Positions 1 through 10,028 of a stretch of DNA of 64,000 nt are shown here, in pieces. The position numbers and the translations under genes were made by a program. This stretch comes from Clarkia xantiana subsp. parviflora (taxonomy: Eukaryota > Streptophyta > Magnoliopsida > Myrtales > Onagraceae). How positions within the stretch are numbered: the stretch's first letter is position 1; each line of letters begins with the position of its first letter. The notes beneath the pieces are model-generated. The model saw only the letters and a program-made list of their open reading frames with translations, made no database searches and was not told where the DNA came from. The stretch is taken from contig JAPTYO010000001.1 of the NCBI GenBank assembly GCA_036873135.1, positions 26,527,774-26,591,773 on the forward strand, in the 5' to 3' direction.

Positions 1-532
1 TTCGCAAAGAATGTGAATCGCCACCTTGAAAATGAGTCTTCAAAGAGTACCCGAACGAGTTGCGAATCGAAATCGCAGCCACCAACCCAAAACAAGGATG
101 AAGAAGAACGAATCGTCGCGGGAAGACGAAACGTCTTTGAAGAACAACAGACTTTGAGATTCACAGGATCGATAGACAAGGCATGCATGCCTTTTCGCTC
201 TGGTACCATGAAACATTCACTCAAGAACACTCAAGAAACCATCTCACAGCGAAACCCTATCAGAGCAAAAGAAGAAAGGAGAGCAATGTCGTGGGATCGT
301 TGAACCAAGTTCCTTCATCTGGTTGCTTCTCCCCCACAACCCTATTCTGCTAATATAAAGTGCAAATGTCAACATTATACCCCAAAGTCTAGAAGGAACC
401 TAAAATGGCCATAAGAAAAAATAAATAATGTCAAACTAAACCACAACCACAAAATAGACAGCCCAAACCCAATATAAAGACCCAAACAAACACAACCAGA
501 GGAGCAAGTTTACAGCAACCAAGCACACAAAG
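1..532. other. Intergenic DNA, no recognisable gene
   Basis: An open frame at 13-303 on the plus strand encodes a charged 96-residue peptide with no motif I recognise. Downstream the DNA becomes A-rich. It could be the tail of a gene that starts outside the window, but nothing shows that. The hAT element begins at 533. Confidence 0.3.
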
Positions 533-1458
533 CAGTGGCGGATGTATGTTAAGCAAATGGAAACTAAATGTGCCCAAATTTTTCAGTTTTTTTTTTTTTT
601 TTACATATTATACATATATATGTATAATACAACTAAAACTGCAAAATAGCCCCTAAATAGCTATCTTTTTACTTGTGTAAATAATAGAGACATACATAAT
701 AGAGACCAACTACTAAATATTTATTTATTATTATTTAAATAAAAACTAAGAAGAGTTAAAGGGTATGCCGTACTTCAAAAGCGTAACCATCGATTTAATG
801 AGGTAAACACATAGTTGCTTGTTTGTATGGCATGCTTGAGTCCTAAAAATTCATTTGATAATTTTGACAAGCAAAAGTTGATAAAACTTGCTACATTTTA
901 TCTGACGAGTTCAGTTGTATTGATATATCAGCTTTTGAGTTTCAACTTGAAAATTTCATTAGTAAAATGAGAAGAGGAGATTTCACGGATTAGATAGGTC
1001 AGGGGAACTCTCGATGAAACTTGTTGAGACGGGAAAGCATATTGCATTTGAACATGTTTATATGCTTTTGAAGTTAACTTTGACTCTTCCAGTAGCAACT
1101 GCAAGTGTGGAGAGATAATTTTCAATCATGAACTACATCAAGAATAGTATGCGAAATAGTATGGGTGACGATCTTCAGAACGATTGTTTGGTCACTTTCG
1201 TAGAAGCGAATATATCTTCAGAGGTTCCCAATGATGCTATACTGAATCGTTTTCAAGCGATAAAGTCTCGTAAAAAACAATTATAGATAATAGTATTAGT
1301 TTTATTTTATTATAAAACTGTGTAATGCATTAACATTTATTTAATATGTAGTACTTCTTTATATATTTTATGTTTGTTATTTCTTTTATAAAATAAAATT
1401 ATGCACTTTTATTTTTTTAAAATTGTCTCCTATTATCAATTTTCTGCGTTCGCGACTG
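533..1458 (+). mobile_element. Internally deleted hAT transposon
   Basis: The left end reads CAGTGGCGGATGTA and the reverse complement of the right end reads CAGTCGCGAACGCA, a typical hAT terminal inverted repeat. Both ends are flanked by the same 8-bp duplication, ACACAAAG (525-532 and 1459-1466), the length hAT transposases make. At 926 bp the element is far too short for a full transposase; only the C-terminal end of one remains inside. It would need a transposase supplied in trans. Confidence 0.88.
840..1286 (+). pseudogene. hAT transposase C-terminal remnant (dimerisation region)
   Basis: From about 1069 the plus strand encodes the hAT dimerisation motif around LTLPVATASVER, then FSIMNYIKNSMRN and a MGDDLQNDCLVTF segment, which is the usual end of plant hAT transposases. 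The frame has an in-frame TAG right after the VER motif, and the upstream part (880-1068) has stops and frame changes. The N-terminal zinc finger and most of the RNase H-like catalytic domain are missing. It therefore cannot encode an active transposase. It lies inside the 533-1458 element. Confidence 0.85.
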
Positions 1459-1569
1459 ACACAAAGCTTCTAAACAGCTCAAGGGATCACATATATTACA
1501 TGGTTTAAATATGTAATTCATTAATGATGGTAAAGATAGGATAACAAAATTCAGAAAGAAAAAATAAAA

Positions 1570-2280
1570 AATGCCCATAGAATGTAAAATAATGACAAAA
1601 TTGGGTTCAACCGTAAAGTAATTACAAATTTACTCTCTTTCGCTCGGTTTTGACTTTTGAGAACCGAGTAAATTTTTAATTTTTTTTTTTTTCCGATTAT
1701 CAACCCAGTAGAATAACTAATGGTTAATTGGGCTCCTAAATCCAGTTAACCGTTGTTTAGAAATTCCTACTCGGTTATAAAAATATATAAACTGAGTAGG
1801 AAAGTAAAACAACTACGGTTATCTTATTACTCGGTCGAGTAGTGCTTCACCACACGGTTTCGTTTATCTTATTACTCGGTTTCACCACGGTTTCAAATCC
1901 ACAGTAATATTTATTGCAAAAAGTACTGTTGGACACAAGGGAACAAGTTGTTTACATGCATTGACAGGTAACATTAGTAGGAACATCTTCTGGGTTCTTC
2001 TGGGTTAAAGAACAGAGTAGATTTTTTTTTCTAGGTTTGAAAAACCGTGGTGAAGCACAGCACTACTGCGACTGATCAATAAGTTACCGTGGTTGGTTTA
2101 CTTTCCTACTCAGTTATAAACCGTGTAGGAAGTTCTAAACCAACAGGCCCAATTAACCCGTTAGTTATCCTATTCGGTTGAGAATCGAGTACAAAAAAAC
2201 CTACTCGGTTTCTCAACAAAATAAGAGGGCAAATTTGTGATTATTGTCCAGTTTTATTGATTTACTTTGGGCGCCAAAAG
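1570..2280. repeat. Long foldback element (MITE-like)
   Basis: The two halves are imperfect inverted copies. The left arm (about 1640-1880) carries ACTCGGTT-type motifs, a GGTTAATTGGGC block and a GCTTCACCAC block; these recur in reverse order and complement at about 2035-2220. The arms are about 240 bp long and separated by about 150 bp. The outer ends are diverged and I could not find a certain target duplication. The length of the arms suggests a Mutator-like or other long-TIR non-autonomous element. Confidence 0.6.
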
Positions 2281-2289
2281 TCCAGTTTC

Positions 2290-3810
2290 ACGGCATCTAT
2301 ATTTTGGATTTTTTTTTTTTTCCAGAAATCACCGGGAAAAGTTGCACCATATATGAACAGTTGAAAAAAAAACGAAGTCAATGAATTAATGGGACATTGG
2401 CTAAGTAGTGGGAGCTGTGTCAGTGACTTTTTAGGGTTTCGGTAGTGACGATATATAGGGTTTCAGTCAATTCGAGAAGAAGAAGAAGAAGGGGGAGTAT
2501 GCATGCATGTCCTTCCTGAAAATTGTATGGTAGTTTCACCCATATTTCCCTTTAGTATTTTTATATTATTTATTTATGGACGGTGTGTTAAGACTTTTGA
2601 CAACGTGGGGTCAGTGTTAATAAATATTGTTAGAGAATTAATTAAGGGGATTTGAATATTGGCTGGACGTCTTAGGGAAGCTGATGATGAGATATATAAT
2701 TAAACTAATTAGGTGGAAAGGCTTAATACTCTCTAGCTACTCCATGTATATCTGCCCTTTCTAATTTATACTAACTAAATTTTGGAGATTTGAACAATTT
2801 TATTACCTCGTTCAAATTTCTAATTACTCAACTTATCTAAAGTTGGAATATACGTTAGCCATCATCTAAGTTGATGTTAAATGATGATAAAATTGCACAT
2901 GCCCATCTTGTGTCATCATAACAGTTAATTAGAAAATTTCAAATTTTTCTATTGCAAGTTCACCCAAGTTTAGCATGCAAATTCAAATTTCTTGAAAGTT
3001 TAGCTAACAATTTATACAATAAATAACACAACAAATTTAAGTTCGGCGTGAAAACATTAAATAACATGCAAATCTGTATCTATTTAACAATTAACTAATA
3101 ATATTTCCAGTTTATAAGCTAGAGAATTTTATTAGAAAATGAATTAGCAAATTATTCAAATCCACAGAGTTCTACTATAGATATATTCAAGTAACTATAT
3201 TTTTTTCTATAGTCGATTTCTCACTCTCCTTTAACTAATTAATTATCCTAATTACGTACCTAAACAAACAGAGGAAGCACTTCATTTAATCATGTAATAA
3301 TAACTTCGTCTTCATATATACAATTATTACTTTTAATCATTATAGATTAATTATTAATTAGTTGATCTGGGAGTGTGGGGTCAATTAATGGCGCACTATT
3401 GTGTGAGAGAGAGAGCCTAAGCTTCACTAAGAAGGGTTGATCTAAAGTTTCTAAAGTAGTATTAATTAGTTAATATTTGTACGTAGTAGCTAGATTTGTA
3501 TGTAGATTATTACTCTAGAAGCTCTTTTTTTTGTTTAGTTTAAGGGAGAAAAAGGATGATTATTAATTAAACAGTATGGATGATATATGAATAAAATATT
3601 TGCCTCTCCTTCTCTATCTTTTCCTCTTTCATCCAATTAATTATATATTATTATGATTAAAATAAAATATAGAGACTCTGACTAATTACGTCTACTGGCT
3701 TGGCTTGGCTTGGCTAGTTTGAGGGATCATATATATATATATATAAACAAACACTGCAGTGCGCACAGGAAGGTCACAAATTAAGTGGCAAAGCACATCT
3801 CTCTCTCTCT
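2290..3810. other. AT-rich intergenic DNA upstream of the MYB gene
   Basis: No coding frame or transposon end is recognisable. The stretch contains AT-rich runs, a four-fold TTGGC repeat near 3700-3716 and a short (AT)n run at 3730-3745. It presumably includes the distal promoter of the MYB gene. Confidence 0.4.
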
Positions 3811-3861
3811 ATATATAGATATATACTCCCTAGGTTGAATATATATAGATAGATAGATAGA
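3801..3861 (+). promoter_or_regulatory. Core promoter/5' leader of MYB gene with CT, TA and GATA microsatellites
   Basis: A CT run (3800-3810) runs directly into a TATATATA stretch (3811-3817), followed by a leader with (GATA)n at 3848-3861 and then the ATG at 3863. The TATA stretch is only about 50 bp from the ATG, so either the leader is very short or the real TATA box is the upstream (AT)n near 3730. Pyrimidine patches beside a TATA box are common in plant core promoters. Confidence 0.4.
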
Positions 3862-3862
3862 T

Positions 3863-5073
3863 ATGGGGCGGCAATCATCAGTAATGATCAGTTACGGCAG
3901 CAAGGCCAAGGCGGGTCATTCTGGTGAGAAGAAGATTAAGGAAGAATTAGGAAATAAAAAAGGAGCATGGAGCCGTGATGAAGATAGGAAATTAACTGCT
4001 TATATTGGGAGATATGGCATTTGGAACTGGAATCACATGCCCAAAGCAGCTGGTAATTATATCCATCCTCTTCTTCTATCTTTCTCAAAATTAATTTATT
4101 AATTAAAAGAAGAATAAATTTAAAAATATAAATATATATTAATTCATCGTCTCATGCATGCATCAGGTCTTGCGAGGTTGGGTAAGAGTTGTAGACTTAG
4201 ATGGATGAACTATCTAAAGCCAGGAGTAAGGCATGGAAATTTTACCAAGCAAGAGGAAGACACCATTATCAAATGGCATCAACTTCTCGGAAATAAGTAA
4301 TAGATATATATATTCTTCCTTCATCTTCTTCTTCTTCTAGGGTTTTCTAATTAATAAGTAGCTACCTACCTACCTTATAATTATTAGGGTTAAATATGTA
4401 TGATAGCTAGGGTTGATACAAGCCCTTATTGATTATGCATTCTACTGAATTTTGTTACAGATGGTCTACAATTGCATCTAAACTTGAAGGAAGAACAGAT
4501 AACGAAATCAAGAACTACTGGCATACCCGCATCAAGAAACGTATCCCTATAAATGCTGTTGTTCATAACCCAATTATGCAACACAACAACCAGTCATCAC
4601 TGCTAAACAAGGTTGCTCATTCCGGTATCATCATCTCCCAGGAGAGCTTGGTTAACAATAATGAAGCAGCTAGTGATGATCATAATACTAGTTCAAACTC
4701 CGAAGATGATCAAAATTCGGTTACTGACAACAACAATACTTCTCCATGCTCTACTGACACTGATGAATCCGTATGGCCACTTGATTATTATTCGCCTCCG
4801 CCATTAACTCATCTGCTGCCAAATGAATTTTCAGCCATTAATGAAAAGTTGGTTGCTGAAGATGTCTTGTTTGAGGGCTCATCATCATCATCATCGGATA
4901 TGTTGGCTGCAGAAGATAACAATATTTGGGAACTACTACCGTCCTTGGAAGATATGTTGATGGAAGCCGATCCATTCATCGTTTCTGACAACTTCAACTC
5001 ACCTTATTCTTGCCAGGAGAGCTTAGCAGCTAATGAGTACCCCTTTTATGATTTATGGGGAGGAAGCTTATAA
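3863..5073 (+). CDS. R2R3-MYB transcription factor
   Basis: Three exons, 3863-4052, 4167-4296 and 4461-5073, give a 310-residue protein. The intron phases (1 and 2) and positions are those of most plant R2R3-MYB genes. R2 starts near residue 34 with [11 protein letters not shown] and ends in [15 protein letters not shown]3 contains [22 protein letters not shown] and [17 protein letters not shown]. All R3 tryptophans are present except the first, which is replaced by an aromatic or aliphatic residue as usual in plants. R2 has LARLGKSC where most relatives have LxRCGKSC, so the first of the two redox cysteines is absent. The C-terminal half is acidic and rich in Ser and Asn, like an activation region. 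It should bind DNA in the nucleus. The subgroup is uncertain: it resembles MYB13/14/15 or MYB4-type repeats. No lesions are seen. Confidence 0.9.
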
Positions 5074-5582
5074 CTAGCTATTTATCTAGGGTTTTGTTTC
5101 TTTCACAAAATCTCATTGTTGTGGTTGAAGAATGAGTTGTCTGTCTTTTTTTTTGTTTTTTTTTGTTTTCGAAAGGTTAAAGATGGGTACTGTCTGTCTG
5201 TGTTTTTATTCCAAAATGCCTAGCTATCTACTAGCTAGGCTCTTTAAGAGTCTCCCTGCCCTAATTAAAAATCCATAATTTTATGTGCATAAGGTACGCC
5301 AAAGAGGGAACAAATTACTATATTTGTTCAAGGCTTTGCCTTTATAATTAACCTATATATATATATATATATGTATATAGTGAGAGTGGAATCGAAGGAT
5401 CTTGGCAAAATCAACACACTAAATCCCATATAGTATACCCTCATCTTCCTTGTTGATACCTCTATATACCACCAGCTGGATGCATCCCCTAGCTAGATAG
5501 CATCATTTTATGCATCCCCTGCCATATATATATATAGCATGTGCAAGTACATGCATATTTCTAAAATTGTTATTTATATAAA
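5074..5582. other. 3' flank of the MYB gene
   Basis: Contains the presumed 3' UTR (T-rich tract near 5145-5170) and AT microsatellites at 5353-5371 and 5525-5536. No gene is recognised. The left Helitron starts at 5583. Confidence 0.4.
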
Positions 5583-7089
5583 CTAGTTATTAATGCGTGC
5601 GTTGCACGCGTATCAATTGTTTAAGTTTTAAAATTTAAAATTTATTTTAAGTTTTCTAATATGATAATATTCAATTAATACATGCGGAAGTTGAGAGGCT
5701 GCGATAAATGAATCTGTGTGACAGAGAAGAACGACACAATGTAAGTCAAAACGGGAAAAATAAAAGATGATAGTTAGGTACAAAATTAATTATTGTTTTC
5801 AATTATGGTACTAAATTAGCTTTACATGTACATATATTTACGATTAGAACTAACAATGATTTGGATTGCGCGTAACGTGGGTTATTAACGACAAAGTTGT
5901 ATCTAACTCAACTTGGGGAGTGAAGAATGTAAAATCATATTTAAACACTAACTCATCAACTTTGGGAGTGAAGAATGTAAACAAGTACTTAACCACTCAG
6001 AGTCATCGGTAGATTAGTTTGACATGTACAAGAGTAAATATACATTTTCCATGCAATTTTATACCACATAATACCAACAAAAATTGATTTAGCGCTAAAG
6101 GAAAATTCAATTCATTAAAATCTAAAGTTTATGCTTGACTTTACGTCAATTACTTATTAATTACTAATTAGATTGTACGCAATTTGATTAAATTGATAGA
6201 CGGAAGAACTAAATTAATAGTTCGAGACCTAAATGATGGACGAGTAATATGTTATATGTAAAAGGTCGAAATTCAAGAATCGTGGTCGACCCATGTTTTG
6301 ACACATTGTATGATTTGACAAGGGACTGATCTATGTAATACAAAAAAATATCCACATGTACTTGAAGTTTGCACGAGTTGAGTACATATCATACTTTGGG
6401 AGTAACTCCACTCAAATTTATATGTATATTGTATTAAGAGGTAATGATAATTAATGTAACATGTCAGTTAACTGACCTTAATAAAAAATTTGTAATTTAA
6501 CTAATGAAAATTTTAGTAATACTCAAATATAGTAGGGAATAAATCATCAATTTTTTTAAATCACAAACGTCTGAAGTTTATACTTGAATTCACATTAACT
6601 GTTTGTTCAACTACTAATTAGGATATACCTAATATGGTTGAAATTACAAACACAAGAACTAGATCAATAGTTCGAGTCAATAAGTATTGAATATTGAGTA
6701 ACATGTTATATGTAAAGTCAAACTTCAAGAACCACATTTTATCCATATTTTGATATGTTATATGAATTGGCAAATGGCTGATTTTTGTAATACAAAAATG
6801 TCAACAGACGGAACATTCCCAAATCTATGATATGGTGAACGGAAGAATGCATGGACCCGACATTTGCACATATTGAATGCATATGGTATGTTAAGGCTGA
6901 CTTTGATTGATAAGTATATATTGGATTTAGAAGTTAATAATAACTACGATGACTTGTCAATTAAGCGACAATAATAAATAAAAATAACTAAATCTAACTA
7001 AATAATTTGTTAGTAATAATAAAGATAAATAGATGGATCTAAGAAATATTAAGGAATGAATCATCAATTTTATAAAATTATGGGAACTA

Positions 7090-7132
<43 letters not shown>

Positions 7133-7188
7133 TTCAAAAGGTACCTATTGGGGTGAGGACAACCTTCACTTTTATATTGGTATAAAGA
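5583..7188 (-). mobile_element. Non-autonomous Helitron (left copy)
   Basis: On the minus strand this ends in a GC hairpin (GCGTGCAACGCACGC) about ten bases before a terminal CTAG followed by T, the diagnostic Helitron 3' end. The probable 5' end on the minus strand is TCTTTATACC at 7188, preceded by A. There are no terminal inverted repeats and no target duplication, as expected for insertion between A and T. The interior contains an imperfect tandem duplication of about 450 bp (compare 6205-6290 with 6650-6735). It has no coding capacity. Its sequence matches the right Helitron in inverse orientation. Confidence 0.72.
7089..7131 (+). repeat. (AAT)n microsatellite
   Basis: About fourteen uninterrupted AAT units. 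It lies inside the left Helitron. The equivalent place in the right Helitron is an AT-rich tract in which the Tat element inserted. Confidence 0.9.
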
Positions 7189-7952
7189 TTGTTAAAGTAT
7201 AACTATGATAATTACATTTAATAATAAGTCTATTTTTATCTAGTAACATGTATAGAATTTAGTGATCATTATGAAAAAAAATAGGATTTTTTGCAAGATT
7301 GTCCCTTGATAGTTGGGACATCATATGTAATTAAACGGGCAGCTTCACTGAGTGTGTTTTTCAAATTCTGAACCGCATACATAAAAATAAAATTGCGACC
7401 CTAAATATGTTGAATCGTTAATGCATCACATATCATAAATTAAATCATAGTGTAGAGCTACAACAGTTACGGATTTCTTCGGCTTATCGGCATTTATAAT
7501 TGTCCCAGTTTGGTTCTATATCCAAAGGCCCTATTTTTTTCATAGATTGTGCCAGTTCGGTAAGATTTCAGTGTAAACCGGTTTGATAACAAAATTTAGT
7601 GTAAACCGGTTTGATAACAAAATTTAATCGAAACCGGATGAAATAGTTTGGTTTAAACTTTAGAAGGTAGGTGACTTTTGGAACGTATGTGTAGAACCTT
7701 TTAGAAGGTAAGTGACTTTTAGGGATGAGAACCCAATAAAAATTTTATATTGGTATTGGTATATAGATGATACAAACTTGGTAAGCAAATTAGAAATTTC
7801 AAGTTCCTTGAAGCACAGGCAAGGTGCCGTCAGCAAGTTGCACAAGCCCATTCCATGTCTCTCTGAGAGCGCGCATACAATGCATCTAAACTAAGTGCAT
7901 AGTTTTAATTCATTTTTTTCACACATATAAGCACCAACTAATTAATAGATTA
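7189..7952. other. Spacer between the two Helitrons with a third Helitron 5' fragment
   Basis: At about 7715-7767 the minus strand reads TCTATATACC and continues with the same 5' sequence as the two Helitrons before losing similarity, so this looks like a truncated third copy. Near 7565-7630 a unit of about 33 bp (GTGTAAACCGGTTTGATAAC) is duplicated, and a GTGACTTTT motif repeats at 7670 and 7710. No gene was recognised. Confidence 0.45.
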
Positions 7953-8037
7953 TCTATATACCAATATATTATTTGTGTTGGGTCCTCACCCCCAATAGAC
8001 ATCTTTGACACCTTTTCACTTTATTAACAAAAAATAT

Positions 8038-8799
8038 TGTTGGATCACGGGCGAAGCTCCGTTACGTCCTTGACGGAAAGCTTGGACTCCTGGGCTCCGC
8101 GTAATCCTGCAAAAGGGGATGACCTGGGTGGTGACCCAGAATCCCTCTCCGATGATTAAATGAGTATAGTGATCAATGGGTGATAAGCACAAGAGTATAA
8201 GTTCGTCTTAGATGATGGTTTTCTGAGGTAACTTCCTCCTTTATATAGGAGGGGAAGTTACTCAGTTACCTGTTACTGCGCCTGGCAGTTTTGCCCATGA
8301 TTCCGTGTATCTCGTCACGATTCCACATATCTCGGCTGGGATTCCATATATCTCGCCCCACGCTCCGCGTATCTTACCCGTACCTCCGCGTATATCGGGC
8401 ACGCCCTGCGTATCTCGGGGGAGATTATCTATATCTTAACCGTCTTCCCACTACTCTCATCTAGTAGGCGGGTTTCTCGGTCTTATCCTCTGATCACAAG
8501 TCTCGACTCCTGTCGGGGACTCCAGAGTTGTCTCATTCTAGATCACCACCCAGGACCTTCAGTCTCTACGGGACAGGTCCAGCCTCTGCGGGGCTTTATT
8601 ATCGGGGCCTTTACTAAGGCATATCGGGGCCTACTCAGAGGCTTCTTGCCGGGAGCATTCAGCTCATTCATCGGGACCGCCGAAGTCGGGACCCTTCGTG
8701 CTGGGCCTCTGGGCCTTCCAGGCTTTTCACGAGGCCCACTGGACCTACTCGCCGTCCATTGGCTGTTAACGGGGCTAACGATTACATCGGAACCCATCA
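8038..8799 (-). repeat. 3' LTR of Tat element
   Basis: In element sense it begins TGATGGGTTCC and ends ATCCAACA. A TATATA box (8242-8247) lies within a near-palindrome of CTTCCTCC and GGAGGGGAAG. It adjoins the PPT on its right. The same LTR occurs at 15814-16575 and as a solo copy at 21118-21878. Confidence 0.92.
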
Positions 8800-8824
8800 T
8801 TTGCCCCCAAGACATGGGGGACTT
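8800..8824 (-). promoter_or_regulatory. Polypurine tract of Tat element
   Basis: In element sense a purine-rich stretch around TTGGGGGCAAA abuts the TGATGG start of the 3' LTR. This is the expected primer for plus-strand DNA synthesis. Confidence 0.7.
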
Positions 8825-8879
8825 TTAGTTCGTCATGTCTTCCAGTTCAGATCTCTTGACCTCTCTTGTCGAAGGTTCT

Positions 8880-9115
8880 CGCTTTCATGCCTTCCGATAT
8901 CACCGTCGGAGGCCTTTGTCTTCGCACCTCCCGATACTACCGTCGGGGATTTTCACATTCACTTTCCTCCCGATACTGCCGTCGGAGGCTTTTGTTTTCA
9001 TACCTCCCGATACCGCCGTCGGAGGCTTTTGTCTTCATACCTCCCGACACCGCCGTCGGAGACTTTTGTCTTCATACCTCCCGATACCGCCGTCGGAGGC
9101 TTTTACCTTGGGTAC
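8880..9115. repeat. Tandem repeat array 1 in the Tat 3' region (about 37-bp units)
   Basis: About six units built on CTCCCGATACCGCCGTCGG. They are read as open frames on the plus strand only because the unit lacks stops. Tandem repeats between integrase and 3' LTR are known in Tat/Ogre-type elements. Confidence 0.85.
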
Positions 9116-9197
9116 AATTCTTGAATATGACTCTCCCAATTCTTCGGTCCATCACTTAAGATGACTTCATACACCCTTCCGATGCTTCACAATGACT

Positions 9198-9535
9198 TAC
9201 CACTTAAGGTTTCTCATCCAAAATCGGGGCTTCACCACTTAAGGCTTCTCGTCCAGAATCGGGACTTCACCACTTAAGGCTTCTCGTCCATAATCGGGAC
9301 TTCACCACTTAAGGCTTCTCGTCCATAATCGGGACTTCACCACTTAAGGCTTCTCGTCCAAAATCGGAACTTCACCACTTAAGGCTTCTCGTCCAAAATC
9401 GGGACTTCACCACTTAAGGCTTCTCGTCCAAAATCGGGACTTCACCACTTAAGGCTTCTCGTCCAAAATCGGGACTTCACCACTTAAGGCTTCTCGTCCA
9501 TAATCGGGACTTCACCACTTAAGGCTTCTCGTCCC
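9198..9535. repeat. Tandem repeat array 2 in the Tat 3' region (35-bp units)
   Basis: Nine to ten almost identical 35-bp units on the theme CACTTAAGGCTTCTCGTCC, with single-base variants such as CCATAATC and CCAAAATC. There are no spacers, so this is not a CRISPR array. Confidence 0.93.
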
Positions 9536-10020
9536 TGCCTTTCAAGGCCATTTTCATACCCTTTAGGGCTTTCATTGCGTCTCTACTGGACGGCTTTCAT
9601 TGCGTCTCTACTGGACGGCTTAATCGTACCCGTTAAGGCTTTTTGTCGCATCATATAGACGACTTACACGGACCTGTTAAGGATTTTTCATACCCGTTAA
9701 GGCTTTTGGCCGCATCATATAGACGACTTACGCGGACCCATCAGAGTCTTTTCATACCCGTTAAGGCTTTTGGCCGCATCATATAGACGACTTACGCGGA
9801 CCCATCAGGGTCTTTTCATACCTAGGCTTTTGGTTGCATCATATAGACGACTTACGTGTACCCCGTAGGGCTTTTGTCCGTACCCGTTAAGGCTTTTGGC
9901 CGCGTCATATAGACGACTTACGCATCCCCTGCGGGGCTTTCATCGTACCTCGGAAGGCTTTTGTCGCGTCACTCAGGACGTCTTACTCGGATTGATAGAT
10001 AACTTGCGCCATTCGCGGCG
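9536..10020. repeat. Irregular repeats 3 in the Tat 3' region
   Basis: Imperfect units contain CATATAGACGACTTACGCGG and CCCGTTAAGGCTTTTGGC, repeated five or six times with variable spacing. They are non-coding and lie just downstream of the integrase stop. Confidence 0.75.
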
Positions 10021-10028
10021 ACTTAATA

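Noticed and set aside
13..303. 96-codon frame at the window start
   Set aside because: Charged, low-complexity and without recognisable motif; not supported as a gene.
8759..9164. Overlapping open frames of 97-121 codons on the plus strand
   Set aside because: They arise from a stop-free tandem repeat in the 3' region of the Tat element and are antisense to it; the peptides only repeat one motif.
9198..9535. Regular short repeats that look like a CRISPR array
   Set aside because: The 35-bp units are head to tail without unique spacers, and lie in a retrotransposon of a plant genome.
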